The position numbers and the translations under genes were made by a program. From Azospira inquinata (GTDB taxonomy: Bacteria; Pseudomonadota; Gammaproteobacteria; Burkholderiales; Rhodocyclaceae): a DNA stretch of 64,000 bases. Below the pieces are notes generated by a model. The model was not told the origin of the DNA, made no database searches, and was given only the letters and a program-made list of their open reading frames with translations. Each line of letters opens with the position of its first letter. The first letter of the stretch is position 1. The stretch is from assembly GCF_018905915.1 (NCBI RefSeq), contig NZ_CP064782.1, forward strand, positions 1,178,001-1,242,000. The letters are read 5' to 3'. Of the stretch, positions 48,302-58,623 are shown piece after piece.

Positions 48302-49429
48302 TTAAGCGCTTTCACCGCTCACCACCGCAAAAATCCGTTGATGCTCCCGCATGGCATAGCGGTCCGTCATCCCCGCCACATAATCCGCTACCGCCCGGGG
48401 CCCATCCTCTTTGGCCATTTGCTGATACTGGGGCGGCAGCAGACGGACGTCATCCAGAAATACCCGGAACAGGTCCCGGATAATGCCCTTGGCCTTGGTG
48501 GTCATGCGCAGCACCTGGTAGTGCTGATACAGGTTGCGCCGCAGGAACTGCTTCATCGCCTGCTGGGAAGCTGCCATGGCGGCACCAAAGCCCACCATGG
48601 GCGGCGCCTGGCGCACCTCCGCCGGACTGGTTGCCCCCAGCTGATCCAGATTGCGCCGGGTGGTTTCCACCAGATCGGTCACCAGGGCATTAATCATGCG
48701 CCGGGTGGTTTCATGGAGACAGCGGCGGACAGCCAGATCGGGGTACCTGGCCCGCACTTCCCGGAAGAAGTCAGAAAAAAGACCGACCCCTTCCAGCTGC
48801 TCCACCGTGATCAGCCCAGAACGCAGGCCGTCATCTACATCATGGTTGTTGTAGGCAATTTCATCCGCCAGATTGCACACTTGGGCTTCCAGGGACGGAC
48901 TGCCCCCTTCCAGAAAACGGCGCCCCACTTCCCCCAACTGACGGGCGTTTTCCTGGGAACAGTGCTTGATAATGCCTTCCCGGGTTTCGAAACACAGATT
49001 CAGGCCAGAAAATTCCGCATAGCGGTCTTCCAGCAAATCCACAATGCGCAGGGACTGGAGGTTGTGCTCGAAGCCGCCCCAACGGGCCATACAGTCATTC
49101 AGGGCTTCCTGGCCCGCGTGGCCGAAGGGGGTGTGACCCAGGTCGTGGGCCAGGGAAATGGCTTCCACCAAATCCTCATTGAGGTCCAGGGCCCGGGCAA
49201 TGCCCCGGGCGATTTGGGCCACCTCCAGGCTGTGGGTAAGGCGGGTGCGAAACAGATCCCCCTCATGGTTCACAAAGACCTGGGTCTTGTATTCCAGACG
49301 GCGAAAAGCGGTGGAATGGACAATCCGATCCCGGTCCCGCTGGAATTCACTGCGATAGGACGGGGCCGGCTCGGGCCATTGACGCCCCCCACTCGTTGCT
49401 TCGGACACGGCGCAGGGACGTAGATTCAT
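48302..49429 (-). CDS. dgt: dGTP triphosphohydrolase-like HD protein
   Basis: This is an HD-superfamily nucleotide triphosphohydrolase that removes triphosphate from dGTP or other dNTPs. The 375-residue product has [16 protein letters not shown] (first His), [22 protein letters not shown] (HD and following His) and [17 protein letters not shown] (metal Asp). Length fits the shorter dGTPase-like class rather than the 505-residue E. coli enzyme. It lies 9 bases after aroB in the common betaproteobacterial aroK-aroB-dgt order. Confidence 0.95.
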   Translation of the reverse strand: MNLRPCAVSEATSGGRQWPEPAPSYRSEFQRDRDRIVHSTAFRRLEYKTQVFVNHEGDLFRTRLTHSLEVAQIARGIARALDLNEDLVEAISLAHDLGHTPFGHAGQEALNDCMARWGGFEHNLQSLRIVDLLEDRYAEFSGLNLCFETREGIIKHCSQENARQLGEVGRRFLEGGSPSLEAQVCNLADEIAYNNHDVDDGLRSGLITVEQLEGVGLFSDFFREVRARYPDLAVRRCLHETTRRMINALVTDLVETTRRNLDQLGATSPAEVRQAPPMVGFGAAMAASQQAMKQFLRRNLYQHYQVLRMTTKAKGIIRDLFRVFLDDVRLLPPQYQQMAKEDGPRAVADYVAGMTDRYAMREHQRIFAVVSGESA

Positions 49430-49438
49430 GACTCGCCC

Positions 49439-50533
49439 CTAATGGTCCGAGCGGCTGCGGATGGCGGCGAGAATCTGCTCCGGCGTCGCCTGATCGCTCA
49501 CCACCCCATGACCTAAGCCCTGGAGCAACACTAGGCGCAGGTGACCATCCTGCACTTTTTTGTCGTGGCGCATGAGGGGCAGGTACTGGTCCGCCGTCAT
49601 GGCGGCAGGCCCCCGCACGGGCAGCCCGGCCTGGGTCAACAGAGCCTCCACACGAGCCACGTCAGCCTGGGACAGCCAGCCCAGCTGGTAGGACAAATCC
49701 ACGGCCATCATGGTACCCGCCGCCACCGCCTCTCCGTGGAGCCAGACCCCGTACCCCATACCCGCCTCGATAGCGTGGCCGAAGGTGTGCCCCAGGTTAA
49801 GCAGGGCCCGCTCCCCCCCTTCCCGTTCGTCCCGAGCCACCACTTCCGCCTTGTTTTCACAGGAACGGCGCACGGCCTCGGCCAGCAGGGATTTGTCCCG
49901 GGCCAGCAAGCCCGCCATATGGGCTTCCAGCCAAGCGAGGAAAGGCAGGTCCCGGATCAGGCCATATTTGATCACTTCCGCCAGTCCGGCCCGCAGTTCT
50001 TGGTCCGGCAGGGTATCCAGGGTATCCAGGTCGGCCAGTACCAGCTTGGGCTGGTGGAAAGCCCCGATCATATTCTTGCCCAAGGGGTGGTTGATGGCGG
50101 TCTTCCCCCCCACGGAGGAATCCACCTGGGCCAGCAAGGTGGTGGGCACCTGAATGAACGGCGCCCCCCGTTGGTAGCAGGCAGCGGCAAAGCCGGTCAT
50201 GTCCCCCACCACCCCGCCCCCCAGGGCCAGAATCGGGGTAGAACGCTCGCAGTTGTGGCCGAGCAGACCGTCAAAAATTTGATTGAGGGTTTCCCAGTTT
50301 TTGAATTGTTCCCCGTCTGGCAGCACGACGGGGATCACCTTCTTACCCGCCCCCTCCAGCAAGGCGGTAAGCCGAGCCAGGTAAAGGGGCGCCACGGTTT
50401 CATTGGAAACCGCCGCCACCCGGCGGCCCGGCACATAGGGATCCAACCAGTCCGACTGGTCCAGCAAGCCACAACCGATCCAGATCGGATAGGAGCGTTG
50501 CCCCAACGCCACGTTCAATACCGTAGGATTCAT
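49439..50533 (-). CDS. aroB: 3-dehydroquinate synthase
   Basis: AroB converts DAHP to 3-dehydroquinate in the shikimate pathway, using NAD and a divalent metal. The 364-residue product has [28 protein letters not shown] (NAD-binding), [20 protein letters not shown], and the zinc ligands in [15 protein letters not shown] and [12 protein letters not shown]. Its ATG overlaps the aroK stop by 4 bases, showing coupling. Confidence 0.98.
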   Translation of the reverse strand: MNPTVLNVALGQRSYPIWIGCGLLDQSDWLDPYVPGRRVAAVSNETVAPLYLARLTALLEGAGKKVIPVVLPDGEQFKNWETLNQIFDGLLGHNCERSTPILALGGGVVGDMTGFAAACYQRGAPFIQVPTTLLAQVDSSVGGKTAINHPLGKNMIGAFHQPKLVLADLDTLDTLPDQELRAGLAEVIKYGLIRDLPFLAWLEAHMAGLLARDKSLLAEAVRRSCENKAEVVARDEREGGERALLNLGHTFGHAIEAGMGYGVWLHGEAVAAGTMMAVDLSYQLGWLSQADVARVEALLTQAGLPVRGPAAMTADQYLPLMRHDKKVQDGHLRLVLLQGLGHGVVSDQATPEQILAAIRSRSDH

Positions 50534-51057
50534 GGGAATCGTCTCGTAAATTCCTTGGTCAGCAGATTAACCGTACCTGCTGCCGAATGCTTGGCCCCAT
50601 CCACCACAAAATCCGCCACTTCCCGGTACAGGGGATCTCGCAGGGCGAGGAGATCCCGAAGCTTCTGCAACGGGTCTTGCACCTGAAGCAGGGGCCGGTT
50701 GCGGTCATTTTTAGTCCGTTCAAACAGCAGATGGGGGGGCGCACTTAGATAGACCACCCAGCCGTTGCGCTGCAAACAGGCTCGGTTCTCCGGGCTCATC
50801 ACCACACCACCGCCCGTCGCCATCACCAGCCCCGTGCACCGGGCCAAATCCGCCACTACCAGCTCTTCCCGACGCCGGAAGCCCCCTTCTCCCTCGATTT
50901 CAAAAATCACCGGAATGGGCACTCCCGTACGGGCTTCGATTTCCTGGTCCACATCCACGAATGTCAGCCCCAGCCGCTTGGCCAAGAGCCGCCCCACCGT
51001 CGTCTTCCCGGCCCCCATGAGGCCTACCAGAAAAATATTGTGTCGATTCGCTTTCAC
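50530..51057 (-). CDS. aroK: Shikimate kinase
   Basis: AroK phosphorylates shikimate. The 175-residue product has Walker [13 protein letters not shown] near residue 13, [11 protein letters not shown] (shikimate binding), [18 protein letters not shown] and the lid RNRPLLQ. It lies downstream of pilQ behind a strong terminator and overlaps aroB. The pilQ-aroK-aroB order is common in beta- and gammaproteobacteria. Confidence 0.98.
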   Translation of the reverse strand: MKANRHNIFLVGLMGAGKTTVGRLLAKRLGLTFVDVDQEIEARTGVPIPVIFEIEGEGGFRRREELVVADLARCTGLVMATGGGVVMSPENRACLQRNGWVVYLSAPPHLLFERTKNDRNRPLLQVQDPLQKLRDLLALRDPLYREVADFVVDGAKHSAAGTVNLLTKEFTRRFP

Positions 51058-51074
51058 GGCGGAATTCTAGCAGC

Positions 51075-51102
51075 AAAAAGGCCGGCAGAAGCCGGCCTTT
51101 TT
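51075..51102 (-). terminator. Intrinsic terminator of pilMNOPQ
   Basis: A 7-bp GC core GGCCGGC/GCCGGCC (loop AGAA) extended by A5/T5 arms lies 19 bases after the pilQ stop. It would separate pil from aroKB expression, at least partly. Confidence 0.92.
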
Positions 51103-51121
51103 AGGAGGTGAAGGGGGGGGA

Positions 51122-53257
51122 TCAGCGCAAGGCCAGATTATCCGATACGATTTTCGGCGTAATAAAGACCATCAACTCTGTCTTGCTGTAATCCGTCTTG
51201 GTATTGCGGAACAGAAAGCCAACATAAGGCAAATCCCCGAGGAAAGGAATGCGGCTAACCGTCTTAGTATCGGATTCTTCATAAATACCGCCGATAACCA
51301 CGGTACCGCCATTATCCACCAGAATATCGGTCTTAATATGCTTTGTCTTAATCGCTACCGCACCAGCCACACTTGTGGTATCTGGTTCATCCTTATTGAT
51401 ATCCAATGCCATGATAACCCGGCCATCCGGCGTGATCTGAGGACGCACCTTCAAAGACAAATTAGCTTTTTTAAATTGCACAGCCGTAGCACCGGAACTA
51501 GTAGCCTGCTGATAAGGAATTTCCGTACCTTGCTCGATTACCGCTTCAGCTTGATCAGACGTCATTACCCGGGGACTGGAAACCACTTTCCCTTTCCCAT
51601 CTTGCTCCAGAGCAGAAATTTCCAAATTCAGGAATTTAGTTGCCGACGGATTAAATAAAGTCAAAGAGAACGCTCCGGCCTCAGTTCCATTAATCGACGA
51701 CGCAGGCAAATTAACGCTTGTAGCGCTGTCGTTTGTAGAGACCCCACTAGTCAAAAAAGAAGGTTTATCAGATAACTGACCAGTCAAATACGCATTACTG
51801 TTTATCGTACCAATGCTAGATTGAATACGATTAGATCGTGTTGCTTTTTGCCCTGCATCAGTAACCCCCAGACGAGCCCCCAAATTTTTAGCGAAATCAT
51901 CGCTAGCGATAACTATTCTAGCCTCAATCAATACCTGTCGCACCGGCACATCTACCTTAGCAATTATTTTCCGCAATTCTTCTAACCGCGCAGGCGTATC
52001 TTGGATAAATAAGGTATTGGTACGCTCGTCAATAACTGCGCTACCTCGTTTTGAAAGAATCCGCTGTTTGTCGTCAGTCAGAATCTTTTGGAAAGCTTCC
52101 GCCTTTTGATAATTGAGCTGGAAAGTTTCTGTGCGCAAAGGCTCAACGTCGCTGATCTGCTGAAGCGCCTGCATTTCCATTTCTTCTTTTTTCATCAGCT
52201 CGTCCTTAGGCGCCACGAGCAACACGTTACCACGCTTCCGCTTGTCCAAGCCCCCCTTCTCCAGAATCAGATCAAACGCTTGATCCCAGGGAACATCTTG
52301 CAAGCGCAAGCTGATAGAGCCCTGCACCGAGTCGGACATAACTACGTTATAGCCAAACTCTTCACCCAATGTCTGCAGCAATTGTTTAATGGGGGTATTC
52401 TGAATATTCAAAGAAATCTTATCTCCGGAATACTCCGCCGCACTATTTCCCTTGGTTAATTTATTAGGGTCTTGCACCGCTTTATGCAGTTCGATAATGA
52501 ATTGATTATCCGCTTGATAAGCTTGGTGCTCCCAGTCACCCCCCGCTTTCACCACAAGATGCACATTCCCTTTTTCCCGGGAAACCAGGAAAGAATTTAC
52601 CGGCGTTCCAAAATCCGTGACATCAAAGCGTTTGAGCAAATCGCCCGGCAAGGTCACGCCTTGGAAATCGGCCACCAAATCACGCCCTTGACGACGCACA
52701 TCCACACCAACGGACGGATCGCTCAGGTCCACCAATATCCGGCCTTCCCCACTTTTACCCCGACGGAAACTAATGTCTTTAATGGAGTGGGTAGTTTTCG
52801 CATATACGGTAGGAGCGAAATGGGCAGGGGCCTCAGCATAATTAATAGCCGCTTGTACAACTTTCAAGGCCACAACGACGGCATTCCCCTCGACACGGGT
52901 ATCGTAGCTGGCATTCTGGGAAAGATTGAGGACCACCCGGGTCCGGTTACCCACCTGGACCGCGTTAACACTTTTCAGCAATCCGGAAGACATTTGCTGG
53001 GCAGGCTTACCCAGGCCGTTGGCCACCCCCACGAAATCCAGGGCAATACGGGCCGGATTGGCTACGCTAAAGCTGTTGGGCGGCGTTGCAATCGCTTCCT
53101 TGAAATTCAACCGCAGGGTTACCGTATCCCCGGTCGTTGCCAGATTGACGCTTTCCAGGGTATTGGGGAGGTTATCATCCGCCACCGCACCCAGGACGAC
53201 CCCCAGGGTTAACACCGCCCCCACGACCCAGCGCAGGATTTTATTAATACCCGTCAT
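51122..53257 (-). CDS. pilQ: Type IV pilus outer-membrane secretin PilQ
   Basis: PilQ forms the gated outer-membrane pore for the pilus. The 711-residue product has a signal peptide ending near residue 26 and N-terminal AMIN domains (ARIALDFVG; RGKSGEGRILVDLSDPSVGVDVRRQG). The secretin N0/N1 region (ISLNIQNTPIKQLLQTLGEEFGYNVV) precedes the secretin domain from about 480, with VSSPRVMTSDQAEAVIEQG and VDNGGTVVIGGIYEE near the C-terminus. Its start overlaps the pilP stop by 4 bases. It ends the operon at a terminator. Confidence 0.98.
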   Translation of the reverse strand: MTGINKILRWVVGAVLTLGVVLGAVADDNLPNTLESVNLATTGDTVTLRLNFKEAIATPPNSFSVANPARIALDFVGVANGLGKPAQQMSSGLLKSVNAVQVGNRTRVVLNLSQNASYDTRVEGNAVVVALKVVQAAINYAEAPAHFAPTVYAKTTHSIKDISFRRGKSGEGRILVDLSDPSVGVDVRRQGRDLVADFQGVTLPGDLLKRFDVTDFGTPVNSFLVSREKGNVHLVVKAGGDWEHQAYQADNQFIIELHKAVQDPNKLTKGNSAAEYSGDKISLNIQNTPIKQLLQTLGEEFGYNVVMSDSVQGSISLRLQDVPWDQAFDLILEKGGLDKRKRGNVLLVAPKDELMKKEEMEMQALQQISDVEPLRTETFQLNYQKAEAFQKILTDDKQRILSKRGSAVIDERTNTLFIQDTPARLEELRKIIAKVDVPVRQVLIEARIVIASDDFAKNLGARLGVTDAGQKATRSNRIQSSIGTINSNAYLTGQLSDKPSFLTSGVSTNDSATSVNLPASSINGTEAGAFSLTLFNPSATKFLNLEISALEQDGKGKVVSSPRVMTSDQAEAVIEQGTEIPYQQATSSGATAVQFKKANLSLKVRPQITPDGRVIMALDINKDEPDTTSVAGAVAIKTKHIKTDILVDNGGTVVIGGIYEESDTKTVSRIPFLGDLPYVGFLFRNTKTDYSKTELMVFITPKIVSDNLALR

Positions 53258-53778
53258 TTACCCGTCTCCTTATCCTGCAGCTGCAAAGAGCTTACACGTT
53301 CGCTCCAGTCCCCGGAGGTGTCCTGGACCAATTCACGAAGCTTTATTTCCGTCTCAGAAATGGATGTCACAATACCGAAGTCTTGGCCCAAGTAATTACC
53401 CACTTTTACCTGGAACAGAGCACCGTTTGCCAACACCATGGCATAGGGCACTTTGCCGCGATGTAAAAAACCCACATATTGGAGAGAATCCAGGGGATAG
53501 GCTTCCAATGGCTCCTTTGGCCGATTGAAATCAGGACGCATGCCGCCCCCACCTAATTCCCGGCCCTTTTCCAGTTTTATGTCATTAAACGGATCGGTCA
53601 TCCCTGCCGCATCATAAGCAATAGGCACATAGGGATTGACTTGGGGCAACGGGGGAATTTTTCCCCGAAGATTTTGTTCCGAACTACGCATCCATTCTTT
53701 TATATCGTCATGGTTACCGCCACCACAAGCATTTAAGCCAAGCAGCACCAAGAAACAGAGGCCAAATAAACGCATCAT
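53254..53778 (-). CDS. pilP: Type IV pilus inner-membrane lipoprotein PilP
   Basis: PilP is a periplasmic lipoprotein that links the PilNO inner-membrane platform to PilQ. The 174-residue product has a lipobox LLGLNAC with Cys18, a disordered linker, and the HR beta-domain (YPLDSLQYVGFLHRG and VKVGNYLGQDFGIVTSISETEIKLREL). It overlaps both pilO and pilQ by 4 bases. Confidence 0.97.
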   Translation of the reverse strand: MMRLFGLCFLVLLGLNACGGGNHDDIKEWMRSSEQNLRGKIPPLPQVNPYVPIAYDAAGMTDPFNDIKLEKGRELGGGGMRPDFNRPKEPLEAYPLDSLQYVGFLHRGKVPYAMVLANGALFQVKVGNYLGQDFGIVTSISETEIKLRELVQDTSGDWSERVSSLQLQDKETGK

Positions 53779-54467
53779 TTTTTCTTGCCCCCCGCCGCTT
53801 TTGCCGCTTTTTTCTGTTCGGCAACTTCTTCTTCGTCCAGGTAGCGGAAAGTCTTGGCTGTTGCCTCCATCACCAACGGTCCGCCGCCTTTGGCACCGGT
53901 TTTACCATCTGGTGCGACAATACTGATGTTGTTCAGGGTAACGATACGGGAGAGTTTCCCCACATCTTCTGCAAATGCACCGAAATCATGGTAATTCCCG
54001 GTGAGCCGGATAGCGACCGGAAGCTCCGCATAGAAGTCCTTCAAGGCTTCCTGTCCGGGACGGAATAGATCAAAGGTCAGGCCCCGACCGATACCGGCCT
54101 GATTGATTTCGCTCAGGAGGGCATCCACTTCCGATTTATTGGGCAGCTGCTTCAGCAGGTTGCCAAAGGACCGGTCTATTTCATTAAGCTGTTCGGTGTA
54201 CAAATCCAGATTGATGGCTTGACGCTTTTTATTCAGATACTCATCCCGCAGCTGCTGCTCTTCCTGCTGCTTGGTGCTCAGCTCGCTTAACTGGTCACTC
54301 CAGAAGAACCACCATCCGCCAGCCAGCACAAAAAGGAAAATGGCCACCAGCAAGGCCATACGGGGATAGAGCGGCCAAGCACCAATGTCATTGGGATTCA
54401 GCCCCCTGAACTCATTGGCAATGGTCTGAAAATCCAGATCTTTAAGTGATAAACGCCCCATTTTCAT
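53775..54467 (-). CDS. pilO: Type IV pilus alignment protein PilO
   Basis: PilO pairs with PilN in the inner-membrane alignment complex. The 230-residue product has one membrane helix at about residues 33-53 (MALLVAIFLFVLAGGWWFF), a long coiled coil (LSTKQQEEQQLRDEYLNKKR) and a ferredoxin-like periplasmic domain (ELPVAIRLTGNYHDFGAFAEDVGKL). The C-terminus is Lys/Ala rich. Start and stop overlap pilN and pilP by 4 bases. Confidence 0.97.
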   Translation of the reverse strand: MKMGRLSLKDLDFQTIANEFRGLNPNDIGAWPLYPRMALLVAIFLFVLAGGWWFFWSDQLSELSTKQQEEQQLRDEYLNKKRQAINLDLYTEQLNEIDRSFGNLLKQLPNKSEVDALLSEINQAGIGRGLTFDLFRPGQEALKDFYAELPVAIRLTGNYHDFGAFAEDVGKLSRIVTLNNISIVAPDGKTGAKGGGPLVMEATAKTFRYLDEEEVAEQKKAAKAAGGKKK

Positions 54468-55075
54468 GGTTTAGCCCCCTTGGGCGGAGCCGGGGGAATA
54501 GGAGAAACTCCACCTTCTTTTCCTTCACCCCCGACGGTTCTGGTCACCGTCACCGTCATAGAAAACTCATTCAAGCGCTTCTTATTGACGTCCACCGCCT
54601 TGATTTCGATGAGATTAGGCTTCTCCAGCCACGGAGAAGCCTCCAGGTTGCGCATGAACACGGACACCTTGGCATTGGACTGGGTAAAGCCATCCAGGCT
54701 GACCTGCTGCCCGTCCTGTTTCATGGATTTCAGATAAACCCCATCGGGCGTCAGCTTCACCAGTTCGCTTAAGAGACGCACAGAATCGGAGCGATCCTGC
54801 TGCAAAGACTCGATAATATTTTTCCGCGCTAACAGTGCTTGGGTCTGATTCTTCAGTTCCTTGATTTGGGCAATCTGCTTATCCAGGCCGCTGATCTCCT
54901 TTTTCAGGAACTGGTTTTTGCTGTCCTGAGCACCGATGTATTCACCGATAGCCGAATACACCAGAACGACCAGCAGGGCAGCCAGGATAGCGACCCCCCC
55001 GGCCATGGTGTAGAACTGCTGGCGCCTAGCTTTGCGTTGCTCTTCCCGGTAGGGGAGCAGGTTGATACGAATCAT
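54464..55075 (-). CDS. pilN: Type IV pilus assembly protein PilN
   Basis: PilN connects cytoplasmic PilM to PilO. The 203-residue product begins with the PilM-binding peptide INLLPYREEQRKARRQQF at residues 3-20, followed by a membrane helix (about 24-45) and a coiled-coil/ferredoxin-like periplasmic part (LLSELVKLTPDGVYLKSMKQ). The C-terminal 20 residues are proline-rich. It overlaps pilM and pilO. Confidence 0.97.
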   Translation of the reverse strand: MIRINLLPYREEQRKARRQQFYTMAGGVAILAALLVVLVYSAIGEYIGAQDSKNQFLKKEISGLDKQIAQIKELKNQTQALLARKNIIESLQQDRSDSVRLLSELVKLTPDGVYLKSMKQDGQQVSLDGFTQSNAKVSVFMRNLEASPWLEKPNLIEIKAVDVNKKRLNEFSMTVTVTRTVGGEGKEGGVSPIPPAPPKGAKP

Positions 55076-56151
55076 GCGTCGAACCTCCGCAGCGCCAAAC
55101 CGCAGGCCACCATCAAGGAGGAGGCATCCGCCACCAGGCTTCTCGCCCGCACCCGGTCCGAAACCGCCATTCCGGCAAAAGGATTGGCCACGATGGTATT
55201 CACCTGAGTCTTTGTGGCCACGACCTCGTCAACCCCCGGAATCACCGCACACCCACCCGCCAGGACAATGTGATCTACCTGATTGAACTGGGTCGAGGTA
55301 AAGAAGAATTGCAAGGAACGGGAGACCTCAAGGGCCAGGTTTTCCACAAAGGGCCGGAGCAGTTCCGATTCAAAATTGTCCGGCAAGGAATTGGCCCGCT
55401 TGGCGGCCTCCGCCTCCTCGTAGCTCATGCCATATTGCCGGGCGGCTTCCTGGGTCAGCTGACTCCCCCCGAAGGCCTGCTCCTTGGTATAAACCTGCAG
55501 CCCATTGCGCAGCACCGTGAGATTGGTGGCGTTCGCCCCCACGTCGATCAGGGCAATCACCTGATCTTTGCCCTGATCTGGCAGCTGGCTGAGCACCAAA
55601 TCAAAAGCGGCCAGGGTGGCAAAATTTTCCACATCCATAACCAGAGGCTTGAGTCCTGCCGCCTCGGCCACCGCCACCCGGTCTTCCACCTTTTCCTTAC
55701 GGGAAGCGGCAATCAGCACCTCCACCTCATCCGGGGAGGAAGGGGCGGCCCCAACGACCTGGAAGTCCAGATTCACTTCTTCCAGAGGGAAAGGGATGTA
55801 TTGGTTGGCCTCGGACTCAACCATCACCTCCATTTCCTCCTCCCGCTGGCCGGAAGGGAGAATGATTTTCTTGGTGATGACGGATGCGGCAGGCAAAGCC
55901 AGGGCCACGTTGCGGGTGGTGGTGGCCATGCGTTTCCAGGCGCGCCGCACCGACTCGGAGGCTTCTTCCAAATTGATGATATTGCCGTCCGCGACCACGT
56001 CTTTGGACAGCACTTCGATGGTGTAGCGCTCTACGCGATACCCATCTTTCCCATTTCCCGACAGCTCCACCATCTTGACTGCGGAGGAGCTGATATCCAC
56101 ACCGATTAACGGCTTGGACTTGGGATTGAAAATAGAAAGGTCGAGCTGCAA
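55072..56151 (-). CDS. pilM: Type IV pilus assembly ATPase-like protein PilM
   Basis: PilM is an actin/FtsA-like cytoplasmic protein at the base of the pilus machine. The 359-residue product has phosphate-1 motif GVDISSSAVKMVEL near residue 18, LIDVGANATNLTVLRNG near 200 and LAGGCAVIPGVDEVV near 300. The start codon is TTG (56149-56151) behind a GGGGGG run; no in-frame ATG gives the family N-terminus. First gene of pilMNOPQ, divergent from the PBP1a gene with 160 bases between. Confidence 0.97.
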   Translation of the reverse strand: MQLDLSIFNPKSKPLIGVDISSSAVKMVELSGNGKDGYRVERYTIEVLSKDVVADGNIINLEEASESVRRAWKRMATTTRNVALALPAASVITKKIILPSGQREEEMEVMVESEANQYIPFPLEEVNLDFQVVGAAPSSPDEVEVLIAASRKEKVEDRVAVAEAAGLKPLVMDVENFATLAAFDLVLSQLPDQGKDQVIALIDVGANATNLTVLRNGLQVYTKEQAFGGSQLTQEAARQYGMSYEEAEAAKRANSLPDNFESELLRPFVENLALEVSRSLQFFFTSTQFNQVDHIVLAGGCAVIPGVDEVVATKTQVNTIVANPFAGMAVSDRVRARSLVADASSLMVACGLALRRFDA

Positions 56152-56311
56152 AACAAGCCCCCCGCAAAAATCCCTGAAAAAATTTATAGTTAGGGAATAT
56201 ACGTATAATTCACTTTAGATGCTAGCAACAACCATAAGACCTGTAAAGCGATTCTACCGGCGCCCCTACGCCAGCTTATAATGCGCCATCCTTCCCCCTG
56301 GGGCTGCCGTC

Positions 56312-58591
56312 TTGTCTAATAACACCCGCTGGATACTCTATCCTTTCCTGGGCCTTCTCGGCCTAATGGTTTTCGGCATCGCCGTTATCGGTCTGATTGC
56401 CGTCTTTGCCTATCCCAACCTGCCGTCCCTGGACGTGCTTACCGATTACCGGCCCAAGGAACCCCTCCGGGTCTATACCGCCGACGGCTACCTGATCGGC
56501 GAATTCGGCGAAGAACGCCGCGCCGTGGTACGCATTCAGGATGTGCCCCCCATCATGAAAGAAGCCATCCTGGCGGCAGAAGATGAACGCTTCTACCAGC
56601 ACGGCGGAGTGGACACCATGGGAGTGCTGCGGGCGGCGGGCGCCAACCTGATCAGTGGCGGCAAGCGTCAGGGGGCTTCCACCATCACCATGCAGGTGGC
56701 CCGGAACTTCTTCCTCTCCAGTGAAAAGACCCTTTCCCGCAAGCTCTATGAAGTGCTCCTATCCCTGAAGATTGAGCACAACCTGAGCAAGGATCAGATT
56801 CTTCAGCTCTACATCAACCAGATTTACCTGGGTCAACGGGCCTACGGCTTCGGCTCCGCCGCCCAGATTTATTTCGGCAAACCCCTCCAGGAATTGACCG
56901 TGGCGGAAGCGGCCATGCTGGCCGGGCTACCCAAAGCCCCTTCTTCCTACAACCCGGTGATCAATCCCAAGCGGGCCCGGCTGCGCCAGGAATATGTGCT
57001 GCGCCGCATGCATGAACTTCACTTCATCGACGACAAACAATATGGGGAGGCCCTGAAGCAGCCCCTGGTGGTCAAGCACGATGCCAACACCTTTGCCGTC
57101 CATGCGGACTACGTGGCGGAAATGGCCCGGCAGATCGCCGCCGCCCGCTTCCCCAACGACGTCTATACCCGGGGCCTGAAGGTGTACACCACCATCCTCA
57201 AGGACGACCAGGAAGCGGCCTACACTTCGGTGCGTAAGGGGGTCATGGACTACGACCGGCGCCATGGCTACCGGGGGGCGGAAGCCTATGTGGACATGAG
57301 CGACGTCAGTTCGGACCAGGACGATGAACTGGAAGACCTGCTCCAGGACTACAACGACGCGGACAATCTCCAGGCGGCCCTGGTGCTCCAGGCCGGGCCC
57401 AAGGCGGTGCGGGTCTACCGGCGCAACGGGGAAATCATCACCCTCTCCGGAGATGCCATAAAATTTGCCGCCAAGATGCTGGACGACAAGGCCCCCGCCA
57501 ACAAGCGGCTGCGCCGGGGCGCCATCATCCGGCTGATCCAGGACGACAAGGGCAATTTCCAGATTTCCCAATTGCCGGAAGTGGAATCCGCCTTCGTTTC
57601 CGTGGATCCCAAGGACGGCGCTATCCGGGCCCTGGTGGGCGGGTTTGACTACAACCGAAACAAGTTCAACCACATCACCCAGGCCTGGCGTCAGCCCGGC
57701 TCCAGCTTCAAGCCCTTCATCTACTCGGCGGCCATGGAAAAGGGCTTCACCCCTGATTCCGTAGTGGATGACGCCCCCATCACCATTCCCTCGGCGTCCA
57801 CCGGCAGCACCCCCTGGTCGCCCCATAACTACGACAACAAGTACGAAGGCCCCATGAGCCTGCGCCGGGCCCTGGCCAAGTCCAAGAACATGGTCTCCAT
57901 TCGGCTGCTCCAGGCCATCGGCACCCAGTACGCCCAGGACTACATCACCCACTTCGGCTTTGACGCCGCCCGCCACCCCCCCTACCTGACCATGGCCCTG
58001 GGGGCCGGCTCCGTCACCCCCTGGCAGATGGTTACCGCCTACACGGTGTTCGCCAGTGGCGGCTACAAGCTGCAGCCCTATGTGGTGAAGAACATTGTGG
58101 ATGAATCGGGCAAGGTGCTCGCCCAGGCCCAGCCCATCCAGGCCGGGGATGAGGAGCATCGGGCCATCGACGCCCGCAACGCCTATCTGATGGATTCCAT
58201 GCTGCGGGACGTAGCCACCTATGGGACGGGGGCCAGGGCTTCTGCCACATTGAAACGCCACGATCTGGCGGGCAAAACTGGGACCACCAACGAATACGTG
58301 GATGCCTGGTTCTGCGGCTACCAGAAAACCGTGGTGGGTTGCGCCTGGATCGGCTTCGATCAGCCCCGTAAGCTGGGAGGCGGGGAAACCGGCGGCACCG
58401 CCGCCCTGCCCATCTGGATCGGCTATATGCAGCAGGCCCTGAAAAACGTCCCCGAAGCCTATATGCCCGTGCCGGAAGGTATGAGCAGCGGCAGCAGTAG
58501 CAACTCGGATGACAAGGACGGCAACGGCGGAGGCGCCCCTGGCGACTCCCCCACCGATGCCACGGACGACAGCGCCAAGCCTACGGACTAG
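56312..58591 (+). CDS. mrcA: Penicillin-binding protein 1A (bifunctional murein synthase)
   Basis: It polymerizes and cross-links peptidoglycan. In the 759-residue product a membrane anchor lies at about residues 8-32. The GT51 glycosyltransferase motifs are EAILAAEDERFYQHGG near 92 and GASTITMQVARN near 120. The transpeptidase motifs are QPGSSFKPF (active Ser), SKN and KTGTTNEY. The tail is rich in Ser and Asp. The start is TTG 56312; no in-frame ATG lies nearby. It is divergent from pilM, as in many proteobacteria. Confidence 0.97.
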   Translation: MSNNTRWILYPFLGLLGLMVFGIAVIGLIAVFAYPNLPSLDVLTDYRPKEPLRVYTADGYLIGEFGEERRAVVRIQDVPPIMKEAILAAEDERFYQHGGVDTMGVLRAAGANLISGGKRQGASTITMQVARNFFLSSEKTLSRKLYEVLLSLKIEHNLSKDQILQLYINQIYLGQRAYGFGSAAQIYFGKPLQELTVAEAAMLAGLPKAPSSYNPVINPKRARLRQEYVLRRMHELHFIDDKQYGEALKQPLVVKHDANTFAVHADYVAEMARQIAAARFPNDVYTRGLKVYTTILKDDQEAAYTSVRKGVMDYDRRHGYRGAEAYVDMSDVSSDQDDELEDLLQDYNDADNLQAALVLQAGPKAVRVYRRNGEIITLSGDAIKFAAKMLDDKAPANKRLRRGAIIRLIQDDKGNFQISQLPEVESAFVSVDPKDGAIRALVGGFDYNRNKFNHITQAWRQPGSSFKPFIYSAAMEKGFTPDSVVDDAPITIPSASTGSTPWSPHNYDNKYEGPMSLRRALAKSKNMVSIRLLQAIGTQYAQDYITHFGFDAARHPPYLTMALGAGSVTPWQMVTAYTVFASGGYKLQPYVVKNIVDESGKVLAQAQPIQAGDEEHRAIDARNAYLMDSMLRDVATYGTGARASATLKRHDLAGKTGTTNEYVDAWFCGYQKTVVGCAWIGFDQPRKLGGGETGGTAALPIWIGYMQQALKNVPEAYMPVPEGMSSGSSSNSDDKDGNGGGAPGDSPTDATDDSAKPTD

Positions 58592-58623
58592 GCCGGGCGC
58601 CGCCCCATCAGAAAGGAAGGCTC

